Source: Chitinophagaceae bacterium
GTDB lineage: Bacteria; Bacteroidota; Bacteroidia; Chitinophagales; Chitinophagaceae
Assembly: GCA_016720745.1 (NCBI GenBank)
Contig: JADKKA010000018.1
Location: 806,001 to 870,000, forward strand
Length of the DNA stretch: 64,000 nt
Reading direction: 5' to 3'
Shown one piece after another: positions 16,673-25,377 of this stretch; within the stretch, counting starts at the first letter, position 1; each line of letters begins with the position of its first letter. The position numbers were made by a program, and so were the translations under genes. The notes beneath the pieces are model-generated. The model was not told where the DNA came from. It did no database searches and worked only from the letters and a program-made list of their open reading frames with translations.

Positions 16673-19600
16673 ATGAAAAAACCATTGATCCTGTTTATCC
16701 TGCTGACGGCTGCACTGGCCGTGCGTGCACAGGTCATCAGACCCATGACCGCACGCTACAGCAACCCATCTGTGAAGGGTAATATTGTTTATGTTTCCAA
16801 TAATATTATCACTTCCGCCGGGACCCTTACAACGGAAGCTCCTCCGGGGGGTACGGCTGTAAATAACAGCCATGTCTCGGAGAATATAGATATCGAATCC
16901 AGCGGTTCCTCTAATACTTCTTTCATTGCATTGGGAGCCACCTGGAAATATTATTCAACCGGGGCAGCACCCGGTGGGAGCTGGAAAAACCTGGGTTATA
17001 ATGATGTGGCATGGCCCGCTGGAGCCTCAGAGCTGGGTTACGGAGACGGGGATGAAGCAACCTGTATCCCTTCCGGTGGTGGTGGTACGCTCTGTGCCCC
17101 TACCGGTAATAAGTACATCACATCTTATTTCAGGAAGTCTGTTACTATACCCAATCCGGCATTATTTGGCGCCTTTATATTTAATGTGGAGCGTGATGAC
17201 GGGGTAGTGGTATATGTAAACGGAGTAGAAGTAAAAAGGGATAATCTGCCCACAGGTGTGATTGCATATGGTACATTAGCTACTGCCGCAGTTGAAGATG
17301 CGGTAGTCACCTTTACTGTACCCACTTCTTATTTTGTTTCAGGTACCAACGATATCGCTGTGGAAGTACATCAGAATGGAGCAACCAGTTCTGATCTTTC
17401 TTTTAACTTAAGTCTGGAAGGCACTACCAATTCTTACTTATATATCGCCATGGGTGATACCTGGAAATACTGGGCCAATACCCAGGCCAATGCTCCGGCG
17501 GCTACCTGGAAAAATGTCGGATTCAATGATGCCGCCTGGACAACTGCAGCCACTGAAATGGGATATGGAGATGGTGATGAAACAACCTGTATTCCTTCAG
17601 GTGGTGGCGGAACCGTTTGCGCTCCCACCGGCAATAAATACATAACCACCTATTTCAGAAAAGTAGTCAATATCCCCAGCCCCTCTTCATTCGGTACATT
17701 TACTTTTAATGTAGAAAGGGATGATGGATTTGTATTGTACGTCAATGGGACTGAAATTACCCGGAATAATATGCCCAATGGGGCAATAGCTTATGCTACT
17801 TTGGCAACTGCGGCTGTAGATGACGAAGTGATTACTGTTTCTGTTTCCTCTGCTGTATTTTCAGCAGGCAATAATACCATTGCTGTTGAGGTACACCAAA
17901 ATGCTATCAACAGCAGTGACCTTTCTTTTAATTTAAGTCTGGAGGCATTTACCGACCGTTTTGTTGGTTCCAGTGCCCAGTGGAAATATCTGGATAATAA
18001 TACCCGCCCGGCCAACTGGGAAACCACCGCCTATAATGATGCAGCATGGGCATCGGGTTTCGCTTACCTTGGATATGGCGATACCCATATCAGAACAACC
18101 GTTTCTTACGGGCCAGATGTAAACAATAAATATGTAACTACCTATTTCCGGAAAGTCGTTAATATACCCAATGCCAGTTCCTATGCTCAGTTTATTTTAA
18201 AACTGCGAAGGGATGATGGGGCTGTTGTGTACGTGAACGGAACCGAAGCGGTCAGAAGCAATATGCCCGCCGGGGTTATTGCGCATGGAACACTGGCAGC
18301 AGGTAATGTTTCCGGTGCTGCTGAAACCGCTGACAATACTTATATTCTCAGCTCTTCACTTTTTGTAAACGGAAATAACACGATTGCAGTGGAAGTCCAC
18401 CAGGATCAGCTGAACAGCTCTGACCTGGGATTCGATTTGCAGCTGGATGGATCCAATGATTCTACTTTCAATTCTTCCAGTGCCGATCTTACGCTTCCAT
18501 CCTGTACCCAGGTTTTATTCGCCGGATTATACTGGGGAGCTACACAGGGTACCGATGGAACGAATACAGCATGGATTACCAATGAAAATTCAGTAGACCT
18601 GAAACTGCCGGGTTCAAGCAGCTATATTACACTTACATCTTCGCAAACAGACTATCATAATGGTACCCTTGTTCCTGGGTTACCTCATACAGGATATCGC
18701 TGTTTCGTTGATATAACTTCCCTTTTAAATGCCACCAGCCCGAACGGAACATATACCATCGCCAATGTATGCAGCCCGGCAGGGATTGTAAATGCGGCAG
18801 GTGGCTGGACGATCGTTATAGCCTATTCTGACCCGTCTACCATTACAAGAAATCTGACGGTATTTGATGGATCAGTGATTATGAACGGTGGTGATCCGGC
18901 ATTGAATATTCCGATTTCCGGTTTCAATACACCACCATCCGGCCCTGTGAGTTGCGAATTGGGTGCCGTGGTGTATGATGGAGACCGGGTGTCAACCGAT
19001 GAATTTTCATTTAAACAGGATTCCAATCCTGCTATTGGTTCTTATACCAATCTTACTCCCAATGCTACGGCCAACCTGAATGATATGTGGAACTCCACCA
19101 TATCATACAAAGGATCAGTGGTCACTACACGTGTACCTGCCCATCAGAATACACTGGGTTATGATGCCGATATCATTGATGTACCAAATGCAGGTAATGC
19201 TGTTTTGGGAAACAGCCAAAGTTCGGCAAGCATCCGGTTTAGCTCTCCTTCAGAAAACTACATGCTGCAGGTAGCAACCACCGCGATTTCCCAATACTCA
19301 CCCATTTTTGATTTCCGTAAAAACTCAACGGATGTCAATGGCGGATCCCTGGCTCCGGGTGATGTGATCCGGTACCAGCTGAGTTACCAGAATACCGGTA
19401 ATGATGCCAGCGTATCAACCAATATTGTTGACAGAATTCCAAGGAATACAACCTACAGGCCTGGTACCATTTCTATCAATGGCGTTGCCAAAACAGATGC
19501 AGCTGGTGATGATGAAGCAGAATATGATATAGTTAATGACCAAGTGGTCTTCCGGTTAGGAACCGGCGCCTCCAGTTCATCGGGAGGTGAAATTGCCCCG

Positions 19601-22024
19601 GCTGCATCAGGACAGGTACGGTTTGAAGTAATTACGGCCCGTTCCTGTCTCGTTTTCTCCTGTGCCCCAACAGTAGTCAACAGGGCGCGGATTGGTTATG
19701 GTGGAAAAATATCCGGTATCAATCTGGCCGACTCCAGCGGTGTAATGCTCTCTGGTTGTAATACACCAAATCCGGTGAATGATATATTGACAGGTTCTTG
19801 TACTAACCCCGCAGATACCCTGCTGGTGAATATTTGCCCGGCCACTTCAGTAACTATTCCGGTAGCACTTTATGGTGGATACAGGTTTTTCAGTGGCATT
19901 CCCTTTAACTCAGGTAATGTGTATAATCCGGCCACTCCGGTCACTTTTACCCGACTGATCTATGCCTTCTATGACGGACCGGGATCCTGTGATGATACCA
20001 TCCGGATCAATTGCTTTATTACTTCCTGTCCGGATATTGATGATGATAACGATGGTTTACCCGATTATCTTGAATTGAATAACCCGGTTGCCCTGCAGGA
20101 TCATGATTCAGATGGCATACCGAACTGGAATGATGTGAATTATCCCGGTTATATTGATCTCAATACCGATGGATTCAACGATAATTTTGACCCGAGTGCC
20201 GATTCCGATAATGATGGTATTCCCAATTTCGCTGATGCGAATTTCCCGGGATATTCCGACAGCAACGGAGATGGCATCAATGATAATATGGATAAGGACC
20301 GGGATGGTATACCCAATCACCTGGATCTTGACAGCGATAATGATGGTCTCCCCGATACCGTGGAAAGCTTTGGCGTAGATGCCAATGGCGACGGACGGAT
20401 CGATAACTATACCGATACGGATAATGACGGCTTCTCTCAGAATGTTGACGCTAATAATACCGGCGTTGCAGGCTCGTCCACCGGCTTGGGTGCACTGGAT
20501 ACAGACAGCGATGGTATACCCAATTACCTCGATCTGGATAGTGACAATGATGGTATACCGGATATTATTGAAGCATTTGGTACCGATGCAGCCAATAGTG
20601 CTAAAGTGAGTGCATTTGCAGATTTTGACGGAGATGGTTATACCGATGCACTGGATGCGGATGTTGACAATGATAATATCGCAGAAAATTCCGGTGGCCC
20701 ATTATTGAAAACCGGACCGGATATGAATAGTGATGGTCGTGCCGACAGCTGGCCCAATAAAAATATGGAAGGGGACTCGAAACCTAATCCTTATGATCTG
20801 GACAGTGATAATGACGGTATCACCGATGTAAAGGAAGCACAGCTCACCGATGCCAACTGGGATGGTCGGGTAGATGGCGCCGTTGATGTCAATGGCCGTA
20901 ATAGTGCCCTGGCTGCGCTACCGGCACTCACTATTCCAAATACGGATGGGGTTGGCAGATCCAATCCCTACGACATTGATTCCGATGATGACGGTATACC
21001 GGATAATGTGGAAGGAATGACCACAATCGGTTACCTGCTCCCTGGAACAACCGATACCGACAGTGACGGTCTGATCAATACCTACGATAATTTCAATGGC
21101 TTTGGCGGTGATGGTATTCACCCGGTAGATAAAGACGGAGATACCATTCCTGATTATCTGGATAGTGATACGGACGGTGATGGCCTGATTGACCGCATCG
21201 AAGGAAATGATTTTAATTTCAATGCTACACCGGATGACCTGGTCACTTTAACCGGCGTGGATACGGATGGTGATGGTCTGGATAATCGTTTTGATGCCAA
21301 TAACTCGTCTATTGAAGGTACTTCAGCCTATATGGGAAATGGTGGAACCACATCCGGTGATGTGACACCCGGCTCCACAACCGTAGTACAGCATACCTGG
21401 ATTGCAGATGGTTTTGGCTGTACAACGGAAAGAGACTGGCGCTGTGTATTCTATGTATTGCATTGTGAAATCATCAATTTCAAGGCAGCTCTTCGCAATC
21501 AGCAGGTGAATCTTGACTGGACCGTTTTATGCAGGCAGGAAGTGGATCACTTCATCATTCAGCGGAGTACAGACCGGCTAAACTATACGGATATCGCTAC
21601 CGTTACCGGAAGAAGACAGATCAATGAAACCGAATCATATTCAACAGTTGATAACAATGTTGCATCATTGGGTGTGAGCACCATTTTCTACAGACTGGTT
21701 ACCGTTGGAACCAACGGAAAATCAAAAATCAGTAATGTGATCATGGTGCGGGTGAATAATGCAACAGGCAATGATCTGCTGGTGACACCAAACCCTGTCA
21801 GGGATCAATTACAGCTGATCATCACCGCTGCAGAATCAGCAGTGGCGAATATCAGTGTCATTGATATGAGTGGCAGGTTGCTGATGCAAACAAAAGAAAG
21901 GGTAGGGGCCGGTAATACAACAGTACTGTATCCCCAGGCCGCTCAATTCCCACCTGGTGTATATTATGTACGTTTAAATATTGGCGAAACCGTGATTACC
22001 CGCCGGTTTAACGTTATCAAATAG
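16673..22024 (+). CDS. Giant T9SS-exported adhesin-like protein with calcium-binding-type repeats
   Basis: A 1783-residue protein if started at ATG 16673 (MKKPLILFILLTAALAVRAQ, a good signal peptide); ATG 16664 and GTG 16652 are in-frame alternatives. Three galactose-binding-like modules occupy about residues 83-593. Next comes a beta-rich region (LFAGLYWGATQGTDG) and a DUF11-type repeat (GDVIRYQLSYQNTGNDAS, NIVDRIPRNTTYRPG). About 425 residues of thrombospondin type 3-like Asp-rich repeats follow (DSDNDGIPD, DTDGDGL), then a fibronectin-like domain (QQVNLDWTVLCRQEVDHFII) and a T9SS sorting domain (LLVTPNPVRDQLQL, ISVIDMSGRLL). It probably forms a calcium-stiffened stalk at the cell surface; ligand unknown. 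It starts 40 bases after the phosphatase-like gene. Confidence 0.88.
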   Translation: MKKPLILFILLTAALAVRAQVIRPMTARYSNPSVKGNIVYVSNNIITSAGTLTTEAPPGGTAVNNSHVSENIDIESSGSSNTSFIALGATWKYYSTGAAPGGSWKNLGYNDVAWPAGASELGYGDGDEATCIPSGGGGTLCAPTGNKYITSYFRKSVTIPNPALFGAFIFNVERDDGVVVYVNGVEVKRDNLPTGVIAYGTLATAAVEDAVVTFTVPTSYFVSGTNDIAVEVHQNGATSSDLSFNLSLEGTTNSYLYIAMGDTWKYWANTQANAPAATWKNVGFNDAAWTTAATEMGYGDGDETTCIPSGGGGTVCAPTGNKYITTYFRKVVNIPSPSSFGTFTFNVERDDGFVLYVNGTEITRNNMPNGAIAYATLATAAVDDEVITVSVSSAVFSAGNNTIAVEVHQNAINSSDLSFNLSLEAFTDRFVGSSAQWKYLDNNTRPANWETTAYNDAAWASGFAYLGYGDTHIRTTVSYGPDVNNKYVTTYFRKVVNIPNASSYAQFILKLRRDDGAVVYVNGTEAVRSNMPAGVIAHGTLAAGNVSGAAETADNTYILSSSLFVNGNNTIAVEVHQDQLNSSDLGFDLQLDGSNDSTFNSSSADLTLPSCTQVLFAGLYWGATQGTDGTNTAWITNENSVDLKLPGSSSYITLTSSQTDYHNGTLVPGLPHTGYRCFVDITSLLNATSPNGTYTIANVCSPAGIVNAAGGWTIVIAYSDPSTITRNLTVFDGSVIMNGGDPALNIPISGFNTPPSGPVSCELGAVVYDGDRVSTDEFSFKQDSNPAIGSYTNLTPNATANLNDMWNSTISYKGSVVTTRVPAHQNTLGYDADIIDVPNAGNAVLGNSQSSASIRFSSPSENYMLQVATTAISQYSPIFDFRKNSTDVNGGSLAPGDVIRYQLSYQNTGNDASVSTNIVDRIPRNTTYRPGTISINGVAKTDAAGDDEAEYDIVNDQVVFRLGTGASSSSGGEIAPAASGQVRFEVITARSCLVFSCAPTVVNRARIGYGGKISGINLADSSGVMLSGCNTPNPVNDILTGSCTNPADTLLVNICPATSVTIPVALYGGYRFFSGIPFNSGNVYNPATPVTFTRLIYAFYDGPGSCDDTIRINCFITSCPDIDDDNDGLPDYLELNNPVALQDHDSDGIPNWNDVNYPGYIDLNTDGFNDNFDPSADSDNDGIPNFADANFPGYSDSNGDGINDNMDKDRDGIPNHLDLDSDNDGLPDTVESFGVDANGDGRIDNYTDTDNDGFSQNVDANNTGVAGSSTGLGALDTDSDGIPNYLDLDSDNDGIPDIIEAFGTDAANSAKVSAFADFDGDGYTDALDADVDNDNIAENSGGPLLKTGPDMNSDGRADSWPNKNMEGDSKPNPYDLDSDNDGITDVKEAQLTDANWDGRVDGAVDVNGRNSALAALPALTIPNTDGVGRSNPYDIDSDDDGIPDNVEGMTTIGYLLPGTTDTDSDGLINTYDNFNGFGGDGIHPVDKDGDTIPDYLDSDTDGDGLIDRIEGNDFNFNATPDDLVTLTGVDTDGDGLDNRFDANNSSIEGTSAYMGNGGTTSGDVTPGSTTVVQHTWIADGFGCTTERDWRCVFYVLHCEIINFKAALRNQQVNLDWTVLCRQEVDHFIIQRSTDRLNYTDIATVTGRRQINETESYSTVDNNVASLGVSTIFYRLVTVGTNGKSKISNVIMVRVNNATGNDLLVTPNPVRDQLQLIITAAESAVANISVIDMSGRLLMQTKERVGAGNTTVLYPQAAQFPPGVYYVRLNIGETVITRRFNVIK
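16920..18450 (+). repeat. Three tandem galactose-binding-like modules
   Basis: Three consecutive protein modules of about 165 residues begin with a WKY motif and end in IAVEVHQ, SSDL and a final strand. The first two keep a GDGDEATCIPSGGGGT or GDGDETTCIPSGGGGT insert with a Cys pair. The third lacks it and is closest to the two copies in the preceding gene. Confidence 0.85.
20034..21310 (+). repeat. Asp-rich thrombospondin type 3-like repeat region
   Basis: The coding sequence repeats units such as DSDNDGIPNF, DLDSDNDGLPD, DLDSDNDGIPD, DSDDDGIPDN and DTDGDGLIDR about every 20-45 residues, each a D-x-D-x-D/N-G-x-x-D calcium-loop pattern. At DNA level GAT codons and the string GATGGTATACC recur. 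Confidence 0.85.
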
Positions 22025-22060
22025 GTAGCTGGTTATTTATTATGCAGTAATTTACTGCGG

Positions 22061-22088
22061 CCTCCCCGGATTTCCGGGGAGGTTTTTT
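22061..22088 (+). terminator. Rho-independent terminator after the giant adhesin-like gene
   Basis: CCTCCCCGG (22061-22069) pairs perfectly with CCGGGGAGG (22074-22082) around ATTT, followed by six T at 22083-22088. Confidence 0.92.
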
Positions 22089-22245
22089 CGTATTAATACC
22101 TTCGGACAAAACTTTAAATCGTTCCGTTAATTCCATCTCTCTGGTACCTGATTTTTCCTGCTGATGCAGCAGAGATTTGCATGGTCATTATACTTTGTTG
22201 CTGGCCCGGTTCTTGATTAAATTAGTGTAGAAAAATCCGGACCCT

Positions 22246-25119
22246 ATGTTACAATCGAACCGATTTCTTATACTGGCCTTTTTAGGTATGGGCTTTTGCT
22301 TCCTTTCCAGTTGTAATCAAAATAGTTCTTCGTCATCCTCCATCGAAAATGAAAATGAAGAAAAAGAAACCGGCGCCGAAAAGCAATTACTGATGTGGTT
22401 CCAATCGAAAGGCTATCCCAATCCCTCTCATTTAAATGAAAAATACCAGCATGGATGGCAGCAATTTCTGGATATCCGAAAGCAGACTTCCGAAGCAGTG
22501 GCAAGAACGAATGCTGCCAACTGGCAATCACTGGGTGATGTCGCCGGAATTGGCGGCCGTATTTTATGTATAACAGTTGATCCCGGGAATTCGAATATAC
22601 TCTGGGCCGGATCAGCCAGTGGTGGCATCTGGAAATCAGTGAATGCCGGCAGCAGCTGGCAGGCCGTTGAAACCGGGTTCCCCGTGCTGGGAGTTTCTTC
22701 TATTATCGTACATCCTTCTAATTCGAATATCATCTATGCAGGCACCGGGGAAGTGTACCGGGTTGATACCTCCAATATCGGATTCAATGTGTGGAAATGC
22801 CGGGGTACCTATGGCGTGGGAATTTTGAAAAGTACGGATGGTGGTGCCAGCTGGACACAGGTAATGACGAAAACAACAGATCAGCTTTTCGGTATCCAGA
22901 TGCTGAAATTTGATCCTTCAAATAGTGACAGGGTCTATGCCTGTGCAACAGATGGATTGTACAGAACCAATGATGCCGGCAATAACTGGAACAGAATTTT
23001 TTCATCAGTGTATATTTCAGATGTAGTCATCAATCCACTGAGTGCAGATAATATTGTGATCGGTGTCGGCAATATGGTGAATGCCGACAAGGGCATTTAC
23101 CGGACTACCAACGGATTAAATGCCAGTCCGGCCTGGACTAAAATAACAACCGCAGCGGGATTGCCTTCCTCTTTTGACGGATATATACGGCTGGATAATA
23201 TCGGGGCCACCAGACTCTATGCTTCCATTGGTGGTGCTGCCGGAGGTGATGAATTATATTTATCTACAGACTTCGGACTCAACTGGAATCCCAAATCAGG
23301 TTCAGGTCATTGCAGTTTCCAATACTGGTTTGCACATGCACTGGCCATTAATCCTTCTAATACCAATGAGATCATGATAGGAGGGGTTGATTTTTACGAG
23401 TATAATTCAACAAATACAACCACCGGCGGTGTTAGAACTACGATCTCTTCCGGTAGTTCACCCATCCATTCAGATCATCATGATATCACTTATGATCCTA
23501 ATAATACAAACATTATTTATGTGGCCTGCGATGGAGGAGTTTACAAAACAGTGAATGGTGGTGCCAACTGGAACGCAATCAATACAGGGCTCCGGGCGAC
23601 ACAGTTTTATGCACCATTCGGTGTGCATCCCAGCAGTGCCAATGTAATGATCGGTGGATTACAGGATAATGGCGTGGTCCGTTATAACGGAACATCCTGG
23701 ATCTCCGTTTTTGGTGGAGATGGCGGACCCAGTGCTATTGCTTCCAATGGTACAACCGTACTGGCCTCCAATGATGCCAGGGGGGTGCGGCGATCATTAA
23801 CAGGTACTACCGGTTCCTTTGGCTCCGTACTTTCACAATGGGCATTTTCGGCCGATGACCGGACCGCATTCATGGCGCCACTGGCCATCAGCATGACTGA
23901 TGCAAACTATCAGTATGTGGCTTCAGATAATATCCATATCACAACCAATGGAACTGCTTTGACACCTGTCTGGTCCAATACATCATCAAGTTCTACCGCC
24001 TATATTGAACAACAAAGAAAAACAGCCATAGCACTGGCGGTTTCTCCCACTAACAGAAATAAAATTTATGTTTCTACTTCCAATATCGCACAGAACACCA
24101 CCAATGATTATATATGGGTAAATGGCCAGCCAAATATTTTTAAAACAACCACTCCAGCCAGTACGCCTTATACCAGCATCAAAGGTTCATTACCCGACCG
24201 CTTTATAATGGATTTTGCAATCAGCCCTACCAATGATGACAGTGTATTTATTGCCCTTGGTGGATTTGGTACGGCACACGTGTATGTAACCGGTGATGGG
24301 GGTGCTACCTGGACTTCCCGTGGTGCCGGCCTCCCTGATGTACCTTTCAATGCACTGGTATTTGATCCTTTGAATTCAAAAGTGATTTATGCCGGCTGTG
24401 ATTTCGGAGTTTATGTAAGTCCGGATCGTGGACAGACCTGGGTAGATTATAACAATGGTTTTTGGGATGCCACCCTGGTGATGGACCTGCAGATATCTTC
24501 GGATAATAAATTAATTGCAGCCACGCATGGAAAAGGTGTATTCCGGTCAGATCTTTATAGTGGTGGCACCCTTCCTTCCAAACTGATTGATTTTACCGGG
24601 GTCAACAGATCTTCCTATAACCAGCTTCGATGGATTGTAACGGAAGAACAAAATGTCAGCAGATATGAGCTGGAACGATCTCTCGATGGATTCAGGTACC
24701 AGAGAGTGGCCACCAAACAGGCCCTGACCAGCACGGTGCAGATCAGTTATTCAGCTGATGATCCGGTAGTAGCAGGGAACACAGAATACTATTACCGGTT
24801 AAAAACAATTGACCAGGATGGATCCTATACCTATTCTTCGGTGGTATTCCTGAGAGCACCTGTACCCACTAAACTGACCGTGCTCAATAATCCATTCAGG
24901 GATCAGATAAGGCTGCAATACAGTGTTACAGGAAACCAGACTTTTACTGTTCACTTGTATAATGCAGCCGGGGCCCTGTTGCGAAAACAGGACTACCAGC
25001 TGACTGGCGGTTCAGGCATTTATACAATGGATGCTGTGGAGCTGCTGCCAGCCGGTGTTTATCACTTGAGTACGTTTTGTGGCGATTATAAGCAATCATT
25101 TAAATTAGTAAAGCAGTAA
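22246..25119 (+). CDS. T9SS-exported beta-propeller (Asp-box/VPS10-like) protein with a lipobox
   Basis: A 957-residue protein. The N-terminus (FRFLILAFL-like core ending CFLSSC, then a Ser run and an acidic stretch) contains a lipobox-like LSSC at about residues 21-24. The main part is a sialidase/VPS10-type propeller with repeated Asp-box signatures: KSVNAGSSW, STDGGASWTQ, NDAGNNWNR, VNGGANWNA, GDGGATWTS and PDRGQTWVD, with recurring NSNIIYAG strands. A fibronectin-like domain (YNQLRWIVTEEQNVSRYELE) precedes a T9SS sorting domain (LTVLNNPFRDQIRL to FKLVKQ). Probably a surface binding or hydrolytic protein; catalytic residues were not identified. Lipidation and T9SS sorting together are unusual. 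Confidence 0.88.
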   Translation: MLQSNRFLILAFLGMGFCFLSSCNQNSSSSSSIENENEEKETGAEKQLLMWFQSKGYPNPSHLNEKYQHGWQQFLDIRKQTSEAVARTNAANWQSLGDVAGIGGRILCITVDPGNSNILWAGSASGGIWKSVNAGSSWQAVETGFPVLGVSSIIVHPSNSNIIYAGTGEVYRVDTSNIGFNVWKCRGTYGVGILKSTDGGASWTQVMTKTTDQLFGIQMLKFDPSNSDRVYACATDGLYRTNDAGNNWNRIFSSVYISDVVINPLSADNIVIGVGNMVNADKGIYRTTNGLNASPAWTKITTAAGLPSSFDGYIRLDNIGATRLYASIGGAAGGDELYLSTDFGLNWNPKSGSGHCSFQYWFAHALAINPSNTNEIMIGGVDFYEYNSTNTTTGGVRTTISSGSSPIHSDHHDITYDPNNTNIIYVACDGGVYKTVNGGANWNAINTGLRATQFYAPFGVHPSSANVMIGGLQDNGVVRYNGTSWISVFGGDGGPSAIASNGTTVLASNDARGVRRSLTGTTGSFGSVLSQWAFSADDRTAFMAPLAISMTDANYQYVASDNIHITTNGTALTPVWSNTSSSSTAYIEQQRKTAIALAVSPTNRNKIYVSTSNIAQNTTNDYIWVNGQPNIFKTTTPASTPYTSIKGSLPDRFIMDFAISPTNDDSVFIALGGFGTAHVYVTGDGGATWTSRGAGLPDVPFNALVFDPLNSKVIYAGCDFGVYVSPDRGQTWVDYNNGFWDATLVMDLQISSDNKLIAATHGKGVFRSDLYSGGTLPSKLIDFTGVNRSSYNQLRWIVTEEQNVSRYELERSLDGFRYQRVATKQALTSTVQISYSADDPVVAGNTEYYYRLKTIDQDGSYTYSSVVFLRAPVPTKLTVLNNPFRDQIRLQYSVTGNQTFTVHLYNAAGALLRKQDYQLTGGSGIYTMDAVELLPAGVYHLSTFCGDYKQSFKLVKQ

Positions 25120-25161
25120 AATTGTAATATAACGAACAGGCGATAATGATTTTTTCCCTTT

Positions 25162-25187
25162 ACCCGGTCAACTGACCGGGTTTTTTT
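25162..25187 (+). terminator. Rho-independent terminator after the beta-propeller gene
   Basis: ACCCGGTCA (25162-25170) pairs perfectly with TGACCGGGT (25173-25181), followed by a T-run to 25187. The reported loop is only two bases, so the innermost pairs are probably open. Confidence 0.88.
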
Positions 25188-25324
25188 AGATGGAAATAGG
25201 AAAACTGACAGTCTTCCCTGATTTATTTTTCGATTTTTTTTAGTGTACTGCTACGAAAATATTTCCCATGTTTTCTAAGGTATTCTGTCTATCCCGGACT
25301 AACTATTTTACCTGAATGTTCTAC

Positions 25325-25356
25325 CTTGACAACCACTAAAGGAGGTTGTACCTTTC
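25325..25356 (+). promoter_or_regulatory. Weak Bacteroidota-type promoter for the GEVEDY protein gene
   Basis: CTTG (25325-25328), a 20-base spacer and TACCTTTC (25349-25356) each deviate by one base from TTTG and TAnnTTTG. The start codon follows 21 bases downstream. Confidence 0.4.
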
Positions 25357-25377
25357 TTCAATCAAATCCGTGGGCCT

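Noticed and set aside
20034..21310. Regular GAT-rich repeats could be taken for a tandem DNA repeat or CRISPR-like array.
   Set aside because: Units vary in length and sequence, keep one reading frame, and encode calcium-loop motifs; there are no constant repeats with unique spacers.
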